Of a stretch of 64,000 nucleotides of DNA, positions 8,735 through 16,410 are shown one piece after another. The position numbers and the translations under genes are program-made. The stretch spans positions 4,250,001-4,314,000 of the forward strand of contig NZ_JBANDL010000002.1 in NCBI RefSeq assembly GCF_037027445.1, given 5' to 3'. The notes under the pieces are model-generated. The model did not search any database and was not told the origin of the DNA. It saw only the letters and a program-made list of their open reading frames with translations. Within the stretch, counting starts at the first letter, position 1. Each line of letters begins with the position of its first letter. The stretch is from Lysobacter firmicutimachus (GTDB taxonomy: Bacteria > Pseudomonadota > Gammaproteobacteria > Xanthomonadales > Xanthomonadaceae).

Positions 8735-10009
8735 ATGCGAAAAGCCGCCGTCTGGCTGTTGCTGTCCCTGAGCCTGTTGTCCGCCCCATCGTTCGCGCAA
8801 ACCAAGACCCTCGTACCGCTGGGCGGAAACGCCTTCATCACCCGACCCGCGCCCGCGGGCGAGGAACTCGTCGACGACACCGGGTTGCACAACTGGAGCT
8901 CGGACAAGGCGGTGGCCAGCGTCTATTTCTTCACCCATCGCGTCGGCAAGGTCGAGCTCTCGCTGGTAGGGGCGCTGCACGGCGCGACCCGCAGCACGGT
9001 CGAAGTCTCGATCGGCGGCCAACGCCGGCTCGCGGCGTTGTCGGGCACCGCGACGTCGTCCTTCCATGTCGGCAGTTTCGCCATCGCCCGCCCCGGCTAC
9101 GTCAAGGTCGACCTGCGCGGCGTCAGCACCGACGGCGGCTACTACGGCGATATCTCCGGGCTGGAAGTAAGCGGCAGCGCCGCGTCCGCCGGCCTGGTGT
9201 TCGCCGACGATCCGGCCAACTTCTACTGGTCGCGGCGCGGTCCGTCGGGCCATCTGGGCTTCGCCGTGCCGGAGAACACCGAATACTTCTACAACGAGGT
9301 CACGGTGCCGAAGGGCCACGACCCGATCGGCTCCTACTTCATGGCCAACGGCTTCTCGCAGGGCTATTTCGGGATCCAGGTGAATTCGGCCAGCGAACGC
9401 CGCGTGCTGTTCTCGGTGTGGGACTCGCCCGCCGGCAAGACCACCTTGCTGAAGAAAGGCCCCGACGTGATCGCGCAGGACTTCGGCGGCGAAGGCACCG
9501 GCGGGCAGAGTTTCCTGCGTTACGACTGGAAGCCCGGCCACACCTATCGCTTCATCACCCGCGCACGTCCGGACGGCCAGGGCAACACCCTGTTCTCGGC
9601 CTGGTTCGGCACGCCCTGCGTGCTCGGCCGCGGCGATTGCCGGTGGAAATTCATCGCCAGCTGGAAGTACGAAGGCGTCTCCACCTACCAGAAGGGGGTG
9701 TACTCCTTCATCGAGTCGTTCAATCCGGACTACGGCTACCTCGACCGCCTGGCCCTGTACGGCAATCAGTGGGCGGTGTCCGCCGACGGTCTGTGGACGG
9801 AAGTGAAGTCGGCGCGCTTCACCGTGGATGCGACGGCGCAGAACCGCCAGCGCCTGGACATCACCGGCGGCGCCGTCGCGCCGGCCTTCTATCTGCGCAA
9901 TACCGGCTTTTTCAGCAGCGCGGCGGCGCCGGGCAGCGTGTTCGCCCGCAGCGCCTCGTGGTTCAAGCCGCGCGTGAACCTGGCGGCGCTGCCCGAATCC
10001 GCTCCCTGA
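8735..10009 (+). CDS. Secreted DUF5077/DUF3472 protein
   Basis: The 424-residue product has a clear signal peptide (MRKAAVWLLL...SFAQ, cleavage near 22). The first 150 residues look like a DUF5077 beta-sandwich. Residues 185-420 look like DUF3472, with the stretch EYFYNEVTVP, then SYFMANGFSQGYFGIQVNS and FSVWDSP. These two domains are often found together in secreted, possibly carbohydrate-related proteins, but no biochemical activity is established for them. The gene is single, with a strong terminator 45 bases downstream. Lysobacter exports many lytic enzymes; whether this protein is part of that secretome is unknown. Confidence 0.75.
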   Translation: MRKAAVWLLLSLSLLSAPSFAQTKTLVPLGGNAFITRPAPAGEELVDDTGLHNWSSDKAVASVYFFTHRVGKVELSLVGALHGATRSTVEVSIGGQRRLAALSGTATSSFHVGSFAIARPGYVKVDLRGVSTDGGYYGDISGLEVSGSAASAGLVFADDPANFYWSRRGPSGHLGFAVPENTEYFYNEVTVPKGHDPIGSYFMANGFSQGYFGIQVNSASERRVLFSVWDSPAGKTTLLKKGPDVIAQDFGGEGTGGQSFLRYDWKPGHTYRFITRARPDGQGNTLFSAWFGTPCVLGRGDCRWKFIASWKYEGVSTYQKGVYSFIESFNPDYGYLDRLALYGNQWAVSADGLWTEVKSARFTVDATAQNRQRLDITGGAVAPAFYLRNTGFFSSAAAPGSVFARSASWFKPRVNLAALPESAP

Positions 10010-10052
10010 GCCGAGCCGAGCAGCGCATCGTCCGGTCGCGTGCCGCAAGAAG

Positions 10053-10077
10053 AAGCCCCGCGTTCGCGGGGCTTTTT
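10053..10077. terminator. Bidirectional Rho-independent terminator
   Basis: AAGCCCCGCG and CGCGGGGCTT form a perfect 10-bp stem with T-runs in both directions. It lies between the convergent secreted protein (ends 10009) and the SDR gene (stop at 10092). Confidence 0.9.
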
Positions 10078-10091
10078 CCTGCGCTGGCGCC

Positions 10092-10907
10092 TCAGCCGAG
10101 GAACAGGTCCGGCAACAACGGCTTGTCCGGATCGACCGCGTAGCGGCCGAAGTCGGCGACGCCGGCCTCGCTCAGCACTTCTTCGTCGATCAGGAAACGG
10201 CCGTAGAACCCCTGCGCCGGCCGGATCAGCACCTCGCGCACCGCATCGGCGACGATCTCCGGCTTGCGGCAACGGTCCACCGGAACGCCGGGGATGAGGT
10301 TCAAGGCATCGGTGGCGATGATGGTCTTCGGCCAGAGCGCGTTGACCGCGATGCCGCTCGGGCCGAATTCGCCGGCCAGGCCCAGGGTCACGAAGCTCAT
10401 GCCCATCTTGGCCAGGGTGTAGCCGGTATGCGGCGCCCACCACTTGACGTCCAGGCTCGGCGGCGGCGCCAGGGTCAGGATGTGCGGGTTCGCGGCCTGG
10501 CGCAGATACGGCAGGCAGGCCTGGGCGCACAGGAAACTGCCGCGCGCGTTGACCTGCTGCATCAGGTCGAAACGCTTCATCGGCGTGTCCAGGGTGCCGC
10601 GCAGCCAGATCGCGCTGGCGTTGTTGACCAGGATGTCGATGCCGCCGAACGCGTCTGCGGTCGCCGCGACCGCGGCCTGGACCTCGTCTTCCTCGCGGAT
10701 ATCGCATTTGAGCGCCAGCGCGCGCCCGCCGGCCGCCTCGACTTCGGCGGCGACGCTGTGGATGGTGCCGGGCAGCTTGGGATTGGCGACCGCCGACTTG
10801 GCCGCGATGGCCACGTTGGCGCCGTCGCGCGCCGCGCGCAGCGCGATCTCGCGGCCGATGCCGCGCGAGGCGCCGGTGATGAAGAGAGTTTTGCCTTGGA
10901 GGGTCAT
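10092..10907 (-). CDS. Short-chain dehydrogenase/reductase (HSDL2-like)
   Basis: This 271-residue classical SDR is a cytoplasmic NAD(P)-dependent oxidoreductase. It starts MTLQGKTLFITGASRGIGREIA, with the TGxxxGIG nucleotide-binding motif at 11-18. NNAS lies near 96. The expected active-site Y-x3-K appears as YTLAK near residue 163. The sequence is close to the N-terminal domain of HSDL2-type proteins, which have poorly defined fatty-acyl or sterol substrates. The catalytic Ser position reads in a PPPSLD context, so the tetrad should be checked. It is monocistronic, followed by a terminator; period-7 repeats begin just upstream of its start. Confidence 0.88.
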   Translation of the reverse strand: MTLQGKTLFITGASRGIGREIALRAARDGANVAIAAKSAVANPKLPGTIHSVAAEVEAAGGRALALKCDIREEDEVQAAVAATADAFGGIDILVNNASAIWLRGTLDTPMKRFDLMQQVNARGSFLCAQACLPYLRQAANPHILTLAPPPSLDVKWWAPHTGYTLAKMGMSFVTLGLAGEFGPSGIAVNALWPKTIIATDALNLIPGVPVDRCRKPEIVADAVREVLIRPAQGFYGRFLIDEEVLSEAGVADFGRYAVDPDKPLLPDLFLG

Positions 10908-10916
10908 TGGGGGGCC

Positions 10917-10985
10917 GGGATTGGAGATTCGGGATTCGGGATTCGCAAGCCGGGATTCGGGATTCGAGAATCGGGATTCGGCAAA
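10917..10985 (+). repeat. Period-7 GGGATTC repeat array
   Basis: Degenerate heptamers of the type GGGATTC are stacked here, some with adjacent GATTCGC variants. Arrays of this kind are scattered in xanthomonad and Lysobacter intergenic regions. An oppositely oriented copy at 11159-11181 could pair with this one in single-stranded nucleic acid. Confidence 0.8.
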
Positions 10986-11158
10986 GCGGGCTCTTTCACA
11001 TCCTAATCCCTACGCCAGCGTCTGGACGAGACGAGGAGTCTGCATCGCACCCGTCGCGGGCACGATCGCTCCATCGATCCAGACTCGTCGATCGACGGCA
11101 ACGATTCAGCCCTCACCCGCAAGCCGGCGAGGGCTCCGCCACCTCGCCTGCGCTCGAG

Positions 11159-11181
11159 CGAATCCCCAATCCCGAATCCCC
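11159..11181 (-). repeat. Inverted copy of the GGGATTC heptamer repeat
   Basis: GAATCCCCAATCCCGAATCCC is the reverse complement of the array at 10917-10985. It lies just past the stop codon of the kinase-like gene (11193) on its downstream side. Confidence 0.75.
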
Positions 11182-11192
11182 AGCCCCGGCTC

Positions 11193-11861
11193 TCAGGGCT
11201 TCGGCCCCTGCCCCTCGTTGTCTTCCCAATGCAGGATTCGGCGGGTGACGAAGCGGTAGACCGGTTTGCCGGTGGCGAACCAGGCCTCGCGCAGCCAGGA
11301 GCGGCGCTGGAGCAGGCGGCGCTCTACCGGAGTGAGCGCTTGTGCGCAATAAGTGCGCTTGTGTTTGAGCAGATGGCGCAAATCCTCGCGCGCGAGCAAA
11401 CGCATCCAGCGCGCGCGCGGATCGCCGCGGGTGGCGAGCTGGAAATCGATGATCGCCGGACGGCCGTCGGCGAGCACCAGCCAGTTGGCTTCCTTGGCCA
11501 GGTCGTTGTGCGCCAGGCCGCGCCGGTGCAGCCGCTGCAGCAGCCGCCGGGCCTGACGAAAATAGGCCAGGTCGCCGTGCGGCGGGCGCTGGTACATCGC
11601 CGCGCCGTCGAGGTAGCTGCGATCCAGGCAGCGGCCGTCCCAGGCCAACAACTGCGGTGTCGCTTCCAGGCCGTCGACGCGCCGCAGCGCGCGCGCCTCG
11701 CGCCGCGCCAGCCACCACGCCGGCAGCCGCAGCCACCACGGCACGCGACCGAGATCGCGCCGCACGAACAGCCCCTGCGGCCCACGCATCAGAGCGATGC
11801 GGCCGAAGCTGTCGGCCTTGAGCGCCGCGACTTCGCTGGGCAGGGTGGGGTCTGTGGGCAT
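11193..11861 (-). CDS. RIO/LPS-kinase-like small protein kinase
   Basis: This 222-residue cytoplasmic protein keeps the protein-kinase catalytic core. It has HND at 118-120 (the usual HRD), an Asn in EANW (N126) for metal binding, and IIDF at 137-140 in place of the DFG Asp motif. The N-terminal glycine-rich loop is short, as in RIO and lipopolysaccharide kinase (WaaP/KdkA-like) families. The target could be a protein or a sugar. The gene stands alone between two pairs of inverted heptamer repeats, so no operon partner helps. I am confident of the fold class, not of the substrate. Confidence 0.75.
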   Translation of the reverse strand: MPTDPTLPSEVAALKADSFGRIALMRGPQGLFVRRDLGRVPWWLRLPAWWLARREARALRRVDGLEATPQLLAWDGRCLDRSYLDGAAMYQRPPHGDLAYFRQARRLLQRLHRRGLAHNDLAKEANWLVLADGRPAIIDFQLATRGDPRARWMRLLAREDLRHLLKHKRTYCAQALTPVERRLLQRRSWLREAWFATGKPVYRFVTRRILHWEDNEGQGPKP

Positions 11862-11882
11862 GGCGGCAAGTGTACTTGTAGC

Positions 11883-11940
11883 GGGGATTGGGGATTGGGG
11901 ATTGGGGATTGGGGATTGGGGATTCGGGATTCGGGATTCG
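11883..11940 (+). repeat. Period-7 GGGGATT/CGGGATT repeat array
   Basis: About five GGGGATT units are followed by two CGGGATT units, with exact 7-base phasing. It starts about 20 bases upstream of the kinase start (11861). With the reversed copy at 11981-12005 it could form a long stem around a 40-base loop. Confidence 0.85.
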
Positions 11941-11980
11941 CAAAGCCAAGGCCAAAGCCGAGCCCTGGCTCTAGCCGATC

Positions 11981-12005
11981 CTCAATCCCGAATCCCCAAT
12001 CCCCG
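11981..12005 (-). repeat. Inverted copy of the GGGGATT heptamer repeat
   Basis: CAATCCCGAATCCCCAATCC and flanking bases are the reverse complement of part of the array at 11883-11940. It lies between the divergent kinase-like gene and the DedA-PAP2 gene. Confidence 0.75.
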
Positions 12006-12039
12006 CCGTCCGGTCATCCTCGCCACAGCAGGCCCTGCC

Positions 12040-12045
12040 TATAAT
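12040..12045 (+). promoter_or_regulatory. Consensus -10 TATAAT, leaderless geometry
   Basis: A perfect TATAAT is followed by six bases and then the ATG at 12052, so the expected +1 is the A of the start codon. No Shine-Dalgarno sequence is present. The -35 region is not obvious. Confidence 0.5.
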
Positions 12046-12051
12046 CGGCCG

Positions 12052-14070
12052 ATGGAACCTGCCTGGCTCGAAAGCGCGACCGCATGGATCGCGGCCAATC
12101 CCATCGCCGCCGGCATCGTGATCTTTCTGATCGCGTTCTGCGATGCGCTGGTCATCGTCGGCATCGTCGTACCCGCGTTGCCGCTGCTGTTCGCGGTCGG
12201 CGCGCTGGTCGGCCTGGGCCACATCAACGGCCCCTATGCCTTGGTCTGTTCGACCCTGGGCGCCTTCGCCGGCGACGGGTTGAGTTACTGGGTCGGCTAT
12301 CGCTGGGGGCCGACCTTGCGCGAACGCTGGCCGTTCTCGCGTTATCCGCAATGGCTGGACCGCGGCGAGAATCTGTTCCGCCGCCACGGCAGCAAGAGCA
12401 TCGTGATCGCGCGCTTCGTCGGCGCGGTGCGGCCGTTCGTGCCGGCCATCGCCGGCATGCTGCGCATGCCGATGCGGCGCTATGCGATCCCCAGCCTGCT
12501 CGCCTGCGCCGCCTGGTCGGGGCTGTTCCTGGCGCCGGGCTGGATCCTGGGCGCATCCTACGACGCGGTCGCCGCGGTCGCCGACCGGCTGGCGGTGGTG
12601 TTGGGCGGCTTGCTGGCCGCCCTGGCCTTGGTCTGGGCCGGCGTGCTCTACACCTGGCGCTGGTTCGCCAACCACGCCGACAACCTGCTCGCGCGCGCGC
12701 TGCGCTGGACCCGCGCGCATCCGCGCCTGGGCCGCTACGCCGCGGCGCTGATCGATCCCAACCGGCCGGAGTCGGCCTCGCTGGTGATGCTGGCGGTCTG
12801 CCTGCTCGGGATCAGCTGGATCTGGTTCACCCTGCTGGCCACGCTGCTGGCCAGCGGCGGGCCGCTGGCGATCGACCACAGCGTGCACGAGTTCATGTGG
12901 ACCCTGCGCAATCCGCTCGCCGACCGGCTGATGGCCGGCCTGGCCAGCCTCGGCGATCCGGCCGTGCTGGCGCCGGCGGCGTTGGCGGTGCTGGTCTATC
13001 TGGCCTGGCGCCGGCGCTGGATGGCGGCGGCGCATTGGGTCGGCGCGATCGTGTTCGGCCTGGCGCTGACTTCCTTGCTGGAGGCGGCGATCGACATGCC
13101 GCGTCCGCCGACCGCGCCGGCCGGCTTCGGCTTCCCTTCGGTCGCGGTGACCATGACCACGATCGTGTTCGGCTTCTTCGCCGTGCTGATCGCGCGCGAG
13201 CTGCCGGGCCGGCAGCGGGTCTGGCCGTATTTGTTGGCCGGCGTGGTCACCACCCTGGTCGGCTTCTCGCGCCTGTACCTGGGCGCGCACTGGCCCAGCG
13301 ACCTGGTCGGCGGCACCTTGTTCGGCATCGTCTGGCTGCTGGTGCTGGGCATCGCCTACCGCCGCCACGTCGCCCGCTCGTTCTGGATGCGGCCGCTGGC
13401 GGTGCTGTTCTACACCGTGTTCGCGGCCGCCGCGCTGTGGCATGCGCCGCGTTCGGCCGATGCCTTGCTGGCCAAGTTCGCCGCCGCCCAACCCACCGCG
13501 GTGCTCGATGCGCAGGCCTGGTGGCGCAGCGATTGGGCCAGCCTGCCGGCGCAGCGCAACGAGCGCGATGCGCGCGGGCGCTGGCCGCTGGACGTGCAGG
13601 TCGCCGGCCCGCTGCCGCCGCTGCGCGCCAGCCTGGAAGCCGCCGGCTGGCGGGTGCAGGAACAGGCCAACTGGCTGTCGACCATCGCCTTGCTCGACGA
13701 CGACACGCCGGCGCGCGAACAAGCGGTGCTGCCGGCCACCCTCGATGCCCAGGCCGAGGCCCTGCTGATGCTCCGCGACGGCCCCAGCCCGGACCTGCAA
13801 TACGCGCTGCGCCTGTGGCCGGCGCCGGCGGTGCTCTCCGACGGCACGCCGCTGTGGGTCGGCACGGCGCAGACTTTGCGCCTGACCAAGCCCTTCGATG
13901 CCGCGACGCTGTGGCTGCCGCAATCCGACGGCGGCCGCGCCCATGCCGAAGTGCGCAAGGCGCTGACCGGCTTCGTCCTGCTCGAACAAGCGCATCCGAA
14001 GAACGGCGCGCCGGTGCTGCGCCTGCGTTCGCAGTACCGGTTGCCGCAAACCGTCGCGCCCGCGCCTTGA
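12052..14070 (+). CDS. DedA (VTT) - PAP2 phosphatase - LssY C-terminal fusion membrane protein
   Basis: This 672-residue inner-membrane protein joins three known modules. Residues 1-200 are a DedA/VTT domain with the GDGLSYWVGYRWG and RFVGAVRPFVPAIAG segments, linked to lipid-carrier flipping. Residues of about 240-450 are a PAP2 phosphatase with the split signature: KxRP-like MPRPP, PS near FGFPSVAV, and SRLYLGAHWPSD with the catalytic His. The last 200 residues are a soluble LssY-C-like domain. The combination suggests recycling or dephosphorylation of undecaprenyl pyrophosphate or another lipid phosphate. The Lys of the first PAP2 motif is not clear. The start follows a TATAAT by six bases. 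Confidence 0.85.
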   Translation: MEPAWLESATAWIAANPIAAGIVIFLIAFCDALVIVGIVVPALPLLFAVGALVGLGHINGPYALVCSTLGAFAGDGLSYWVGYRWGPTLRERWPFSRYPQWLDRGENLFRRHGSKSIVIARFVGAVRPFVPAIAGMLRMPMRRYAIPSLLACAAWSGLFLAPGWILGASYDAVAAVADRLAVVLGGLLAALALVWAGVLYTWRWFANHADNLLARALRWTRAHPRLGRYAAALIDPNRPESASLVMLAVCLLGISWIWFTLLATLLASGGPLAIDHSVHEFMWTLRNPLADRLMAGLASLGDPAVLAPAALAVLVYLAWRRRWMAAAHWVGAIVFGLALTSLLEAAIDMPRPPTAPAGFGFPSVAVTMTTIVFGFFAVLIARELPGRQRVWPYLLAGVVTTLVGFSRLYLGAHWPSDLVGGTLFGIVWLLVLGIAYRRHVARSFWMRPLAVLFYTVFAAAALWHAPRSADALLAKFAAAQPTAVLDAQAWWRSDWASLPAQRNERDARGRWPLDVQVAGPLPPLRASLEAAGWRVQEQANWLSTIALLDDDTPAREQAVLPATLDAQAEALLMLRDGPSPDLQYALRLWPAPAVLSDGTPLWVGTAQTLRLTKPFDAATLWLPQSDGGRAHAEVRKALTGFVLLEQAHPKNGAPVLRLRSQYRLPQTVAPAP

Positions 14071-14077
14071 TCCGGCT

Positions 14078-14094
14078 GCCGCGCCGAGCGCGGC
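14078..14094. terminator. GC hairpin between convergent genes
   Basis: GCCGCGC and GCGCGGC form a 7-bp stem with a 3-base loop between the stop codons of the DedA-PAP2 gene and the convergent Lon-domain gene. It lacks a T-run, so termination activity is only inferred. Confidence 0.4.
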
Positions 14095-14097
14095 GGC

Positions 14098-14679
14098 TCA
14101 GTGCAACAGCGTCAGCAGGTGGTCCAGGCGCCGGTGCGGGTCGTCGAGCTGCAGCAGCCATTGCCGCTGCGCCGGCGCCAGCGGCAGCAGTTCGGCCAGG
14201 CGCCAGCCGACCCAGGCCGCTTCGTCGCGGCGCGCATGCGGCGCCAGATGGTGCTCGCCGCCGGCCTTCTCCAACAGCCCTTCGAGCAAAGTCGCCAGCA
14301 ACGAATGCTCCGGACGCAGTTCGTCGTCAGGGTCCGGCGCGCACCATTCGACTTCGGCGACTTGCAGACCGTTGTCGCGCACCCGCACCCGACCGGCATG
14401 GAAACGGCGGGCGCCGCGCACACGCAGCAACAACAGGCCGTCGTCGCCGGTGCCGAAATCCTCGATCAACGCCTCGGTGCCGAATGCCGCCGCGGTAGCG
14501 GGCGCGCCGGTCTCCTGGCCTTCCATGATCAGGCACACGCCGAAGCCGCGTCCCTCGCGGCCGCAATCGCGGATCAGGTCGAGATAGCGGCGCTCGAACA
14601 CGCGCAGGCCGATCGACGCGCCGGGCACCAGCACCGTATGCAGCGGAAACAGTCCCAGCGGTTCGCGGTCGGCGGACAT
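14098..14679 (-). CDS. Lon N-terminal (LAN/PUA-like) substrate-binding domain protein
   Basis: This 193-residue cytoplasmic protein consists of the Lon protease N-terminal domain alone, without ATPase or protease parts. Typical features are LGLFPLHTVLVPGASIGLRVFERRYLDLIRDC at the start, then FGVCLIMEGQETG and a helical C-terminal half. Stand-alone forms of about 190-220 residues are widespread in bacteria; their role is not settled, perhaps as substrate-recognition proteins. It is convergent with the DedA-PAP2 gene and codirectional with mpl, 100 bases away. Confidence 0.88.
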   Translation of the reverse strand: MSADREPLGLFPLHTVLVPGASIGLRVFERRYLDLIRDCGREGRGFGVCLIMEGQETGAPATAAAFGTEALIEDFGTGDDGLLLLRVRGARRFHAGRVRVRDNGLQVAEVEWCAPDPDDELRPEHSLLATLLEGLLEKAGGEHHLAPHARRDEAAWVGWRLAELLPLAPAQRQWLLQLDDPHRRLDHLLTLLH

Positions 14680-14753
14680 GGCCGCAGTGTACTCGCGGCC
14701 CGCTCGGCGTCGAGAGACGACGGACGCGTTCGCAGGACGACGCGGTCCGCAGA

Positions 14754-14778
14754 GCGCCGGCCGCGGCGCGGCCGGCGC
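14754..14778. terminator. GC-rich hairpin downstream of mpl
   Basis: GCGCCGGCCGC and GCGGCCGGCGC form a perfect 11-bp stem with a 3-base loop, just beyond the mpl stop. There is no T-run, so this could end transcription only with help, or protect the 3' end. Confidence 0.45.
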
Positions 14779-14783
14779 AGGGC

Positions 14784-16166
14784 TCAGCCCGTACGGGCGT
14801 CGCGCAGGGCGGCGAAGAAGCGGCGCGGCGCGCCGTCGAACCCGCCGTTGGACATGAACACCACGTGGTCGCCGCTACGCACGCGTTCGCGCAGCGCGGC
14901 GATCAAGGCATCGGCGTCGGCCACCGCGACGCCTTCGCCGCGCAGGCCGGCGACGACCTTGCCGGCGTCCCAGGCCAACTCGGGGCGATGCAGGAACACC
15001 ACCGCATCGGCGCCGTCCAGCGACGGCGCCAGCGCCTCGGCGTGCGCGCCCAGGCGCATGGAATTGCTGCGCGGCTCCATCGCCACCACGATCCGCGCCG
15101 TACCGACCCGGGCGCGCAGCCCGGACAGGGTGGTCGCGATCGCGGTCGGATGGTGGGCGAAGTCGTCGTAGACGGTGACGCCGCCGGCCTCGCCGATCAC
15201 TTCCAGGCGCCGCTTGACGCTGCGGAAGCGGGCCAGCGCCGGCAGCACCGTGGCGACTTCGACGCCGACCGCGTGGGCGGCGGCCAGGGCGGCCAGGGCG
15301 TTCATGACGTTGTGGCGGCCGAGCAGCGGCCAATGCACTTCGCCGATCTCGCGTCCCTGGTGCAGCACGGCGAACGCGCTGCCGTCCTGGTGGATCAGGC
15401 GCGCGCTCCAATCGAACGCCGCGCCGTCGCCGGCGTCGAGGCCGAAACGTTCGACCGGGGTCCAGCAGCCCATCGCCAGCACTTCGGCCAGGCGCGCGTC
15501 CTCGCCGTTGACGATCAGGCGGCCGCGGCGCGGCACGGTGCGCACCAAATGGTGGAACTGGCGCTGGATCGCGGCGACATCGGGAAAGATGTCGGCGTGG
15601 TCGTATTCCAGGTTGTTGAGGATCGCCACCAGCGGCCGGTAGTGGACGAACTTGCTGCGCTTGTCGAAGAACGCGGTGTCGTACTCGTCGGCCTCGACCA
15701 CGAACTCGCGCCCCGACCCGACCCTTGCCGACACGCCGAAGTCCTCGGCCACGCCGCCGATCAGGAAGCCCGGCCGGCGACCGGCGGCTTCCAGCAGCCA
15801 GGTCAGGATGGTGGTGGTAGTGGTCTTGCCGTGGGTGCCGGCGACCGCGAGCGTGTCGCGGCCCGGCAGGACCCGCTCGGACAGCCACTGCGCGCCGGAG
15901 GTGTAGCGGCGGCCGTCGTCGAGCACCTGTTCGACCGCGGCATTGCCGCGCGAAAGCGCGTTGCCGACCACGACTTCGTCGCAATCCGGCGAGATGTTTT
16001 CGGGGCGGTAGCCCTGGCTCAGGACGATGCCGAGCTGCTCGAGCTGGGTCGACATCGGCGGATACACCGCCTGGTCGCTGCCTTCCACGTCGTGGCCGAG
16101 TTCGCGCGCGAGCGCGGCGACGCCGCCCATGAACGTACCGGCGATGCCCAAGATATGGAGCTTCAA
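14784..16166 (-). CDS. mpl: UDP-MurNAc:L-Ala-gamma-D-Glu-meso-DAP ligase (murein recycling)
   Basis: Mpl reattaches the recycled tripeptide to UDP-MurNAc in the cytoplasm, saving murein peptides. The 460-residue protein has the Mur ligase layout: a Rossmann-like N-terminal domain (LHILGIAGTFMGGVA), an ATP-binding central domain with AGTHGKTTTT, EADEYDTAF and NNLEYDHAD, and a C-terminal domain with YDDFAHHPTAI and AMEPRSNSM. The natural N-terminus aligns with a TTG codon at 16166. Upstream in-frame starts would add a stretch that is part of a repeat region, so I chose TTG. Length equals that of E. coli Mpl within a few residues. Confidence 0.92.
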   Translation of the reverse strand: MKLHILGIAGTFMGGVAALARELGHDVEGSDQAVYPPMSTQLEQLGIVLSQGYRPENISPDCDEVVVGNALSRGNAAVEQVLDDGRRYTSGAQWLSERVLPGRDTLAVAGTHGKTTTTTILTWLLEAAGRRPGFLIGGVAEDFGVSARVGSGREFVVEADEYDTAFFDKRSKFVHYRPLVAILNNLEYDHADIFPDVAAIQRQFHHLVRTVPRRGRLIVNGEDARLAEVLAMGCWTPVERFGLDAGDGAAFDWSARLIHQDGSAFAVLHQGREIGEVHWPLLGRHNVMNALAALAAAHAVGVEVATVLPALARFRSVKRRLEVIGEAGGVTVYDDFAHHPTAIATTLSGLRARVGTARIVVAMEPRSNSMRLGAHAEALAPSLDGADAVVFLHRPELAWDAGKVVAGLRGEGVAVADADALIAALRERVRSGDHVVFMSNGGFDGAPRRFFAALRDARTG

Positions 16167-16228
16167 GATCCGAGTTTCCAAAAGAGTTTGCGAATGCTCG
16201 ACCAAGCGACTCCCGCTGGCACCGACTC

Positions 16229-16264
16229 CCCGCTCCCGCTGGCGGGAGCGGGATGGGTGAGGGC
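16229..16264 (-). repeat. REP-like palindrome, first of a pair
   Basis: CCCGCTCCCGC and GCGGGAGCGGG form a perfect 11-bp stem and are followed by ATGGGTGAGGGC. Palindromes with this CTCCC/GGGAG core and a GTGAGGG flank are common intergenic repeats in xanthomonads. It is oriented opposite to the copy at 16376-16399. Confidence 0.7.
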
Positions 16265-16375
16265 ACGCGCAAACGGCCGACGACGAAACCATCCTACCGA
16301 CGCGCCTGGGCCTTCAATACCGGGATCTGGATTCGAACGAACGGAGCGGGCGGCCGCTCGCGGCCCACGCCCCAG

Positions 16376-16399
16376 CCCTCTCCCGCCGACGGGAGAGGG
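16376..16399 (+). repeat. REP-like palindrome, second of a pair
   Basis: CCCTCTCCCG and CGGGAGAGGG form a perfect 10-bp stem with loop CCGA, preceded by CCCCAG. It sits 12 bases past the adk stop codon on the minus strand and may double as the 3' end of adk mRNA. Confidence 0.7.
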
Positions 16400-16410
16400 A
16401 GCGAAGCGGC

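Noticed and set aside
11883..11940. Possible CRISPR-like repeat array
   Set aside because: Units of 7 bases without spacers are simple tandem repeats; no cas gene is near.
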